DNA from: CAZCZY01 sp964503525
GTDB lineage: Bacteria > Patescibacteriota > JAUYIX01
Direction of reading: 5' to 3'
Length of the DNA stretch: 22,163 nt
NCBI GenBank assembly: GCA_964503525.1
Contig: CAZCZY010000002.1
Span: forward strand, 1-22,163
Within the stretch, counting starts at the first letter, position 1. Every line of letters begins with the position of its first letter. A program made the translations under genes and the position numbers. Below the pieces are notes generated by a model, which was not told the origin of the DNA, did no database searches, and saw only the letters and a program-made list of their open reading frames with translations. Shown piece by piece: positions 13,731-20,664 of this stretch.

Positions 13731-13760
13731 TTTCGCACTAAACTATTTATTTCGCACTAA
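13731..13760 (+). repeat. Direct repeat TTTCGCACTAA x2 in the nusA leader
   Basis: TTTCGCACTAA occurs at 13731-13741 and 13750-13760, 19 bases apart, in an AT-rich leader ending 18 bases before the nusA ATG. A weaker third relative (TTTACGCATAA) follows at 13761. This may be a binding site in DNA or RNA; its role is unknown. Confidence 0.55.
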
Positions 13761-13778
13761 TTTACGCATAAAAAATTT

Positions 13779-15143
13779 ATGGCACAGAAAAAAGAATTTC
13801 AACTCGCGATCGAACAAATCGCAGCAGAAAAAAATATTCCAGTCGAAAAAATAATCGAAACAATCGAGGCAGCATTGTCGGCTGCATATCGTAAGGACTT
13901 TGGCAATCCCGAGCAAAATATTCGCGCCAAGTTTAATCCAGAGGATGCAAGCGCTAAAATATTTGACGTAAAAACTGTTGTGGAGGAAATTCCAGAAGAC
14001 CTCGAGGAGCAAAAGGAAAAAGAAATCAATCCTAAAGAGCACATCACGCTCGCGGCCGCCAAGAAACTCAAAAAAGATGCCAAACTTGCTGACGTTATAG
14101 AGACTGAGATAGAAACGCCGGGCAGCTACGGTCGTATCGCAGCGCAAACTGCCAAGCAAGTTATTATTCAGCGCTTGCGTGAGGCAGAGCGTGAGATTGT
14201 TAGCCGCGAGTTCAAAGGCAAAGAAGGTGAGATTATCAACGGCGCGGTCCAGCGTATCGAAGGCCGCAATGTGTACATTGATTTGGGACAGGCAATTGGC
14301 GTCCTCTACCCGCACGAACAAATTCCCGGCGAGACCTACACCGTCGGCATGCGCTTAAAAGTCTATGTGGCAGAAGTAAAAGAGACGAGCAAGGGACCCG
14401 AGATCGTATTGTCCCGCTCACATGCAAATTTTGTTTCCAAATTGTTCGAACTGGAAGTACCAGAAATTTATTCTGGTGTTGTAAAGATTAAAGGCATTGC
14501 TCGTGAAGCTGGCAGTCGCACCAAGATTGCCGTATGGACTGATCAAGAAGGTGTCGATCCTGTTGGCTCGGCCGTTGGACAACGTGGTACACGTGTGCAA
14601 ACCGTGATTGCAGAATTAGGTGGCGAAAAAATTGACATCATCCAATTTGACGACGACGAGGACACCTTTATGCGTAACTCTATGTCTCCAGCGCGCGTTA
14701 TCAAAGTGACCATGAACGAACCAGAGAAACGAGCGCGCGTGGAAGTTGATGAGGATCAATTGAGCTTGGCGATTGGTAAGGGCGGGCAAAATGTTCGTCT
14801 AGCTGCCAAGTTGACTGGCTGGAAGATTGACGTGGTAGGTAGCAAGAGTACGGATGAGGAAGCTGCAAAGAAAGACGGCGATAAGGCAGAAGGCGAAAAG
14901 ACGGAGGAAGGCGCCAAGCCATCCGAGGAAAAACCGACGCAAGGTGACAAGAAAGCCGAAGCTAAGGAGGAAGCTAAAGCGGAAGCTCCAGAAGAAGCTA
15001 AAGCGGAAGAACCCAAGACTGAAGTCAAGGAAGAAAAGGCAGTCGAAGTAAAACCCGCTGAAGAGAAGAAAGCGGCCGACGAAACGCCCGCGGAAGAGAA
15101 AAAGAAGACTAAACCTGCCGAAGATAAACCATCTAAAGAATAA
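13779..15143 (+). CDS. nusA: Transcription termination/antitermination factor NusA
   Basis: NusA binds RNA polymerase and nascent RNA, and modulates pausing, intrinsic termination and antitermination. The 454 residues show an N-terminal polymerase-binding domain (1-130, 'AQKKEFQLAIEQIAAEKNIPVEKII'), an S1 domain (about 145-215, 'GAVQRIEGRNVYIDLG'), then KH1 and KH2 (about 220-365) with 'DPVGSAVGQRGTRVQ' and 'LSLAIGKGGQNVRLAAKLTGWKID'. The canonical part ends near residue 365. The final 90 residues are a Lys/Glu/Ala/Pro low-complexity tail, partly built from a repeated EEAKAEAP-like unit, in place of the acidic repeats seen in some proteobacteria. The ATG has no SD. hppA follows after five bases. 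A promoter plus immediate terminator upstream suggests attenuation, possibly by NusA itself. Confidence 0.97.
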   Translation: MAQKKEFQLAIEQIAAEKNIPVEKIIETIEAALSAAYRKDFGNPEQNIRAKFNPEDASAKIFDVKTVVEEIPEDLEEQKEKEINPKEHITLAAAKKLKKDAKLADVIETEIETPGSYGRIAAQTAKQVIIQRLREAEREIVSREFKGKEGEIINGAVQRIEGRNVYIDLGQAIGVLYPHEQIPGETYTVGMRLKVYVAEVKETSKGPEIVLSRSHANFVSKLFELEVPEIYSGVVKIKGIAREAGSRTKIAVWTDQEGVDPVGSAVGQRGTRVQTVIAELGGEKIDIIQFDDDEDTFMRNSMSPARVIKVTMNEPEKRARVEVDEDQLSLAIGKGGQNVRLAAKLTGWKIDVVGSKSTDEEAAKKDGDKAEGEKTEEGAKPSEEKPTQGDKKAEAKEEAKAEAPEEAKAEEPKTEVKEEKAVEVKPAEEKKAADETPAEEKKKTKPAEDKPSKE

Positions 15144-15148
15144 ATCTC

Positions 15149-17197
15149 ATGTTGTTTAATATTCCTATTGAATATCTTTCGATTGGCATTGCCGGCTTAG
15201 CGCTTTTGTTCGCACTGGTGTTGGCGTGGAGAGTTAAAAAGGCGGCCCGTGGTAGTCGTCATATGGAAGAGATCGCCTTGGCGATCAAGCAGGGAGCCTT
15301 TGCCTACCTCAAACGACAGTATCGCGTGATCATGATTTTGACGGTCATTATTACAGCCATTTTTTATGCGTTTGTAAATTGGCAATCTGCGGTTGGATTC
15401 TTTGCTGGAGCGGTGATCTCGTTGATCGCCGGTTTTATCGGAATGCGCATTGCAGTAACTGCCAATGTCAAAACCGCTGAAGCTGCTAAAGACACAATGT
15501 CACGTGCATTACGTGTAGCCTTCACGGCCGGCACAGCCACTGGCATGACCGTGGTTGGTTTGGGACTTCTTGGTGTAGCCGGTTTTTATACTTGGTTTGG
15601 AGATCCGGCGCTGCTTATTGCATTTGGATTTGGAGCGTCACTCGTGTCGTTGTTCGCGCGGGTCGGGGGTGGAATTTATACCAAGGCGGCGGACGTCGGG
15701 GCGGACTTAGTCGGTAAAATTGAGCAAGGCATTCCCGAAGACGACCCGCGCAACCCGGCAGTCATTGCTGACAATGTCGGGGACAATGTTGGTGATACCG
15801 CGGGAATGAGTGCGGATCTTTTTGAGACGTACGTAGTGACGTTACTGGCCGCCATGATTATTGGTTCGAAACAAATCGTGGGTTGGGACTCACCGACCGT
15901 GTTACTGCCGCTAGCGATGGGAGCCGTGGGAGTAGTGGCGTCAATAATTGGCAGTTTTTTTGTGAGACTACGAGGCACGAATATTACTGGCGCTCTCTAT
16001 AAGGGTGTATTTGTAACGATCTTTTTTTCTGCCGTAGGTTTTTATGCAGTTAATAGGTTTTATACTGGTGGCTTGAGGCAGTTTGGCACGATGATTATCG
16101 GCTTGGCTGTGACAGTCCTTGTAATTTGGATCACAAACATGTACACCGCGCGTAACCGCCGCCCGGTCTTTGAAATTGCCAAGGCGAGTGAAACTGGAGC
16201 AGGAACAAACATTATCGCCGGTCTTGCGGTAGGTTTGCGTTCGACATGGCCAATGGTACTCGTAATTGTCAGCGCAATCCTAGGCGCTTATTACTTGTCC
16301 GGTTTGTATGGAATCGCACTTGCCGCCGTTGCCATGTTGTCGAGTATGGGCATCATCGTCGCGATCGATGCGTATGGCCCGATAACCGATAACGCCGGCG
16401 GAATTGCAGAGATGGCCAACTTGCCGGCCAAGGTACGAAACAAAACCGATGCACTGGATGCGGTAGGCAACACTACAAAAGCAATCACCAAGGGCTACGC
16501 GATTGGTTCGGCTGCTCTTGCCACGCTGGCGCTCTTTGCGACTTACACCGACGAAATCAGGGACTATATTACGTATGGCGACCCAAGTGCGATAGGAGGC
16601 GGATTATTGTCGCGCAGCTTGAGTCTAGAAAATCCGCTAGTCATAGTCGGCTTATTTATCGGTGCTGCTCTGCCATTTTTCTTTGCGTCGCAATTGATGA
16701 CGGCAGTCGGCAAAGCTGCCTTCAAAGTGGTTGAAGCGGTTCGTGTACAATTCCGCGAGAAAAAAATCATGGAAGGAATCGACAAGCCCGATTACGCGCA
16801 GGTCGTTGACATCGTTACGCGAGCGGCACAAAAACATTTGGTGGTGCCTGCAGTGGTCGCCGTCGGCGTGACTCTAGGTGTAGGATTTGGTCTCGGGCCC
16901 GTTGCCTTGGCAGCCATGTTGATCGGCGTGATCCTGTCTGGCTTTTTCTTGGCGATTCAGATGACAACGGGTGGAGCCGCCTGGGACAACGCTAAGAAAT
17001 ATATTGAGGCGGGACAATATGGCGGCAAAGGTAGCGAAGCGCACAAGGCTGCCGTTGTTGGTGACACCGTTGGCGATCCATTTAAGGACACAGCCGGACC
17101 CGCACTCAACTCGCTCATCAAAGTGATTAACACCTTGGCCGTGCTCTTTGCTTTTTTGTTCGTGAAGTATCACTGGTTAGATAAGTTTTTCCAATAA
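15149..17197 (+). CDS. hppA: Membrane-bound proton-translocating pyrophosphatase, predicted K+-independent
   Basis: This integral membrane pump couples hydrolysis of pyrophosphate to cation export, conserving energy from biosynthetic PPi. The 682 residues contain many membrane helices and the diagnostic catalytic block with DVGADLVGKIEQGIPEDDPRNPAVIADNVGDNVGD features (about 185-220), plus the C-terminal catalytic block DNAKKYIE and GDTVGDPFKDTAGP. In the motif GNTTKAITKGYAIGSA the Lys and Thr occupy positions that are Ala and Gly/Ala in K+-dependent enzymes, so this is predicted to be K+-independent, which usually means H+-pumping; that is inference from known family rules. Starting five bases after nusA and ending 17 before tig, it probably shares their transcript. 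No SD is seen at its ATG. Confidence 0.97.
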   Translation: MLFNIPIEYLSIGIAGLALLFALVLAWRVKKAARGSRHMEEIALAIKQGAFAYLKRQYRVIMILTVIITAIFYAFVNWQSAVGFFAGAVISLIAGFIGMRIAVTANVKTAEAAKDTMSRALRVAFTAGTATGMTVVGLGLLGVAGFYTWFGDPALLIAFGFGASLVSLFARVGGGIYTKAADVGADLVGKIEQGIPEDDPRNPAVIADNVGDNVGDTAGMSADLFETYVVTLLAAMIIGSKQIVGWDSPTVLLPLAMGAVGVVASIIGSFFVRLRGTNITGALYKGVFVTIFFSAVGFYAVNRFYTGGLRQFGTMIIGLAVTVLVIWITNMYTARNRRPVFEIAKASETGAGTNIIAGLAVGLRSTWPMVLVIVSAILGAYYLSGLYGIALAAVAMLSSMGIIVAIDAYGPITDNAGGIAEMANLPAKVRNKTDALDAVGNTTKAITKGYAIGSAALATLALFATYTDEIRDYITYGDPSAIGGGLLSRSLSLENPLVIVGLFIGAALPFFFASQLMTAVGKAAFKVVEAVRVQFREKKIMEGIDKPDYAQVVDIVTRAAQKHLVVPAVVAVGVTLGVGFGLGPVALAAMLIGVILSGFFLAIQMTTGGAAWDNAKKYIEAGQYGGKGSEAHKAAVVGDTVGDPFKDTAGPALNSLIKVINTLAVLFAFLFVKYHWLDKFFQ

Positions 17198-17214
17198 ATT
17201 TTGGCACGAACATA

Positions 17215-18519
17215 ATGGACATCAAGATCTCCAACTTACCCCAGTCGTCCGTCGAGCTGACATTTGAGGTAGCGCTAGAAGAATTAGCAGAATTTGAAAA
17301 ACTAGCGCTACAACAATTGTCGGCGCAGGTCGAGCTCCCGGGATTTCGCAAAGGTAAGGCGCCCCTGGCCATGGCCAAGCCACACATTGATCCCATGAAA
17401 TTGCTCGAGACGACGGCAAACATTGCCATTCCTCGGCTGTATGGAAGGGCCGTGATCGATAACAAGTTGGAAGTAATTGGTTCGCCAAAAGTTGAAGTCA
17501 TAAAGTTTGCGCCCGGCAACCCGCTGGTGTTCAAGGCGGTTGCAGCCGTGTTGCCAAAGTTTGACATGCCGGATTACAAAAATGTTTCGGTTAAACATGA
17601 GGAAGTCAAAGTAACCGACGCGCAAGTAGAGCGGTTTATTAGGCAATTGCAACGTAGCCGCGCCACAGAAAAGCCGGTGACCCGAGCAGCACAGGTCGGT
17701 GATGCGGTCGAAATTGATTTTGATATTTCTCAAAATAAAGTACCGCTCGAGCACGGCACTGGCAGAAAGCAACAAACCATTATTGGCGAGAATGTTTTTG
17801 TCCCTGGCTTTGAGGACGAGCTGGTTGGTCTTAGCGAAGGTCAAGAAAAAGATTTTGGTATTACTTTCCCAGATGATTACAATAAGAAAGCACTAGCAGG
17901 GAAAAAAGCTGAAGTGCATGCCAAAATGTTGTCGGTCAAGGAGCGCTTGTTGCCCGCCATCGACGATGCCTTTGCAAAAAGTGTTGGCAGATTTTCCAAC
18001 ATTGCAGAGCTTAAGACCAAACTAAAAGAAAACTTGCGACTCGATGCTGAATTCAAGGAAAACGAGCGGTATGAAAGTGAGGTACTCTCGACTCTGGCAG
18101 AAAAAATCACGATGGAGATCCCAGATCTGTTATTGCAAAGCGAGCTCGACAAAATGGGACGCGAGCTTGAGCAAAATCTGGTCTCGCAAGGTGCAAGCTT
18201 TAAAGATTATTTAGCGGCCATTGGAAAGTCCTTGGACGAACTCAAAAAAGGCTGGGTTGAGCAGGCTAAAAAGCGCGTAAGGATTGGTTTGCTGCTACGA
18301 GCCGTTGCAAAAAAAGAAAACGCGGAAGTTACCGATAAGGAAGTCGATGAAGAGATCAACGCGACCTTAGCTCAAAATCCCGGCAATAAGGAAGTTGAGC
18401 GCACCATGCAAAATGCCGCCTACAAAGACTATGTCAAGGAAGTTATTCGCAACCGCAAAACCATAAAACTGCTATCATCTTTGGCGGAAGGCAAGACTCC
18501 GACCAGCGTTAAAAACTAA
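17215..18519 (+). CDS. tig: Trigger factor, ribosome-associated chaperone/prolyl isomerase
   Basis: Trigger factor sits at the ribosomal exit tunnel and shields nascent chains. The 434-residue protein has the ribosome-docking signature GFRKGKAP (43-50) in its N-terminal domain (1-115). An FKBP-type prolyl isomerase domain follows at about 155-245 ('GDAVEIDFDI...VPGFEDELVGLSEGQEKDFGITFPDDY'), then the helical SurA-like chaperone arms (250-430). Length is normal for the family. The conserved KVSGHFR-like core diverges but domain order is intact. No SD precedes ATG 17215. The gene lies 17 bases after hppA and 12 bases before the CBS gene, consistent with one long operon from nusA. Confidence 0.97.
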   Translation: MDIKISNLPQSSVELTFEVALEELAEFEKLALQQLSAQVELPGFRKGKAPLAMAKPHIDPMKLLETTANIAIPRLYGRAVIDNKLEVIGSPKVEVIKFAPGNPLVFKAVAAVLPKFDMPDYKNVSVKHEEVKVTDAQVERFIRQLQRSRATEKPVTRAAQVGDAVEIDFDISQNKVPLEHGTGRKQQTIIGENVFVPGFEDELVGLSEGQEKDFGITFPDDYNKKALAGKKAEVHAKMLSVKERLLPAIDDAFAKSVGRFSNIAELKTKLKENLRLDAEFKENERYESEVLSTLAEKITMEIPDLLLQSELDKMGRELEQNLVSQGASFKDYLAAIGKSLDELKKGWVEQAKKRVRIGLLLRAVAKKENAEVTDKEVDEEINATLAQNPGNKEVERTMQNAAYKDYVKEVIRNRKTIKLLSSLAEGKTPTSVKN

Positions 18520-18531
18520 ACGAAACATCCC

Positions 18532-19062
18532 ATGGCAGAAAAATATGTTCGCGACATAATGACTAAAGAGGTCATCACGGTTGTACCGTCGACCGCAGTC
18601 GCAAAAATTGCAGATGCGTTAGTTTCACACGACTTAACAGGCGTGCCGGTGATCAAGAAAGGCGTGTTACTCGGTATTGTCACCGATTCAGATTTGGTCG
18701 CACAAAAATCTAACATTCACCCGCCGCAATATCTGTCCGCCATGCATAGTTTTATTATGTTGCGATCCAATGCGTCGGTAGAGAAGGAAATTCAAAAATT
18801 ATTGGGGAGCAAAGCCGAGGACATCATGACCAGCCCAGTTGTCACAGTTAAGCCAAGCGACTCAATCGAAAAATTGGCGACAAAATTGTTTGAAACCAAG
18901 GCCAATCCGATCCCGGTAGTCGAGGATGGTAAACTGGTGGGAATCGTAAGCCGACATGACCTCCTCAAACTCATCGCGCGAGAAGCAGCCCAAGCCCCAC
19001 AAGGCGACCAAGCCACGCCCCTTGGGTCAGACGCGCAAGAAAAACCCGCCAAAAAAGCCTAG
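18532..19062 (+). CDS. Tandem CBS-domain protein
   Basis: The 176-residue protein consists of two CBS domains at about 5-62 and 98-153, each opening with the 'V.DIMTKEVITV' / 'AEDIMTSPVVTV' pattern and ending in 'GIVTDSDLV' or 'GIVSRHDLL'. A Bateman pair usually binds adenosine nucleotides or related ligands and controls a partner; no effector domain is fused here. Residues 63-97 form an inserted helical segment ('HPPQYLSAMHSFIMLR'). The Ala/Gln/Lys-rich C-terminal tail is probably disordered. It starts 12 bases after tig without an SD. The partner is unknown; proximity to hppA allows, but does not show, energy-linked control. Confidence 0.93.
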   Translation: MAEKYVRDIMTKEVITVVPSTAVAKIADALVSHDLTGVPVIKKGVLLGIVTDSDLVAQKSNIHPPQYLSAMHSFIMLRSNASVEKEIQKLLGSKAEDIMTSPVVTVKPSDSIEKLATKLFETKANPIPVVEDGKLVGIVSRHDLLKLIAREAAQAPQGDQATPLGSDAQEKPAKKA

Positions 19063-19087
19063 ACAAGCGACTTCGTCTATTGGCACG

Positions 19088-19978
19088 GTGCAACGAGCTG
19101 GGCCCGGTCAAATCGGTATCGGCGCGCATGTTTCTGTCGCCGGTGGTTTTCCGCGTGCAGTAGAGCGTGGTGAGCAAGAGGGCCTGGACGCCATCCAGAT
19201 TTTTACGTCGAGTCCGCGGGGGCGGAATCGTCGGGAGATTCTTCCCGCCGAGGAACAGGAATATTTGCAGCTCCTAAAAAAATCCCGGGTTCGGCAAACA
19301 TACATACACACGCCGTACTATGTAAACGCATCCTCGCCGGAGAGTCGCACCTGGCATTTTTCTCAGAGTTATATTTTGCGCGAGATCGAACTCATGGATC
19401 GGATCAAGGCAAAGTATTTTGTCATGCATTTGGGAAGTCACTTGGGAGCCGGTCCAGAAGTTGGCAAGCAAAAAGTTACGCGTATGTTGCAGGAGGTTTT
19501 GAAAAAAACGCCGTCGTCGAATGTCGTGATTTGTTTGGAAAATACTGCGGGCCAAGGCAATGAAGTTGGTTCGCAATTGGAAGATTTGGGAGAGGTATTG
19601 AATGTCTTTAAGGGGCAAGCCCGAGTCGGCGCCGTAATCGACACCTGCCATATATTTTCTGCGGGCTATGATTTACGAACACCTACCGCAGTTGAGAAAA
19701 CTTTTGCGCAGGTCGATCGGTATGTAGGTTGGACGCGTGTACCGATGTTACATTTTAACGACTGCAAAGTTGAGCTTGGCGGACAGCGCGATCGGCATGA
19801 ACACATCGGCAAGGGCAAAATTGGGTCGGAGGGGATGGAGGCGGTCGTTCGGTCAAAATATATACGTGGTAAAGACTTAATTTTGGAGACCGAGCCAGAG
19901 GGGCGCGGGGAAGATCTCGCGTGGTTACGTAGTGTTGTGTATGGGGAACGTCGTGTTGCGCGTGGAGTACGTGCATAG
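19088..19978 (+). CDS. nfo: Deoxyribonuclease IV (AP endonuclease)
   Basis: Endonuclease IV cuts 5' of abasic sites in base excision repair using three Zn ions. Metal ligands expected from E. coli Nfo are all visible: YIHTPYYVN (first His), VMHLGSHLG (second His), ICLENTAGQG (Glu), VIDTCHIFSAGYD (Asp, His), LHFNDCK (His), RHEHIGKG (Asp/His region) and LILETEPE (Glu). I place the start at GTG 19088, giving 296 residues, close to the normal 280-300. The frame is open back to ATG 18956, but that would overlap the CBS gene by 107 bases and add a Lys/Arg/Pro-rich leader of 44 residues. The canonical fold starts at IGIGAHVSVAGG. The gene pairs functionally with the uracil-DNA glycosylase immediately downstream. 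Confidence 0.93.
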   Translation: MQRAGPGQIGIGAHVSVAGGFPRAVERGEQEGLDAIQIFTSSPRGRNRREILPAEEQEYLQLLKKSRVRQTYIHTPYYVNASSPESRTWHFSQSYILREIELMDRIKAKYFVMHLGSHLGAGPEVGKQKVTRMLQEVLKKTPSSNVVICLENTAGQGNEVGSQLEDLGEVLNVFKGQARVGAVIDTCHIFSAGYDLRTPTAVEKTFAQVDRYVGWTRVPMLHFNDCKVELGGQRDRHEHIGKGKIGSEGMEAVVRSKYIRGKDLILETEPEGRGEDLAWLRSVVYGERRVARGVRA

Positions 19979-20004
19979 CAGGCTGGTCGTGCTATACAGG
20001 AAGT

Positions 20005-20664
20005 ATGATCGAGCGTGAACCATTTGCGCTGACAGACGCGACCAAGGATTTGGCGACGGTTTATGCGGGGGTTCGGGATTGCACCAAGTGTCGCTTGTCC
20101 CAGGGGCGAACAATCGCGGTTCCGGGCGAAGGCGGGGAAAAAGCCGAGCTAATGTTTATTGGCGAGGGGCCGGGGCGGAACGAAGATTTACAAGGCCGAC
20201 CGTTTGTCGGGGCGGCCGGCAAGTTTCTCGAGGAGATGCTCGCGGCTATCAAGCTGTCGCGCGACGATGTTTTTATAACTAATGTGGTCAAGTGCCGGCC
20301 GCCCAACAACCGTGATCCGCTCCCCGACGAAGTCGACATTTGTACCCGCGCTTGGCTGACGGCGCAGATTCGCTTGATAAATCCCCGATTGATTGTGCCC
20401 CTCGGTCGCCACAGCCTGCATCATTTTGTTCCGACCAAGCAAATCTCGGAGTGTCATGGCAAACCATTGCGAACTATCGCGCCTGATGGTAACAAGCGCA
20501 TCTTTTTTCCTTTATATCATCCGGCAGCCGCTCTGTATCAGGGTTCGCTCCGACAAACATTGATAGAGGATTTCAAAAAAATCCCGGCCGTACTAAAGGC
20601 CGTCAAAGAAGAAGAGGAAAAGCAGCGCTTGCTGGACCAGATGAGTGCCGGAGCTAGCACTTGA
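20005..20664 (+). CDS. udg: Family 4 uracil-DNA glycosylase with [4Fe-4S] cluster
   Basis: This enzyme removes uracil (from cytosine deamination or dUTP incorporation), leaving abasic sites for Nfo. The 219 residues carry four cluster cysteines: C26 and C29 (CTKC), C97 (VVKCRPPNNR) and C113 (DICTRAW). Motif A is GEGPGRNEDLQGRPFVG (53-69) and motif B is YHPAAALYQ (H172), as in the thermophilic-type UDGa family rather than E. coli Ung. The ATG at 20005 has AGGA four to five bases upstream, one of the few host genes here with an SD. It starts 26 bases after nfo, making a small base-excision-repair pair. The C-terminal Glu/Lys/Gln-rich tail is non-conserved. Confidence 0.95.
   Translation: MIEREPFALTDATKDLATVYAGVRDCTKCRLSQGRTIAVPGEGGEKAELMFIGEGPGRNEDLQGRPFVGAAGKFLEEMLAAIKLSRDDVFITNVVKCRPPNNRDPLPDEVDICTRAWLTAQIRLINPRLIVPLGRHSLHHFVPTKQISECHGKPLRTIAPDGNKRIFFPLYHPAAALYQGSLRQTLIEDFKKIPAVLKAVKEEEEKQRLLDQMSAGAST

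Noticed and set aside
13743..14321. 192-codon minus-strand frame antisense to the start of nusA
   Set aside because: It lies within and opposite to a confident nusA gene, is rich in Phe/Leu/Cys from its AT-rich complement, and has no SD or promoter.
17308..17844. 178-codon minus-strand frame opposite tig
   Set aside because: Lies entirely within trigger factor and has no independent support.
18956..19087. ATG 18956 as the nfo start, giving a 44-residue basic leader
   Set aside because: It overlaps the CBS gene by 107 bases, while GTG 19088 gives a normal-length endonuclease IV.
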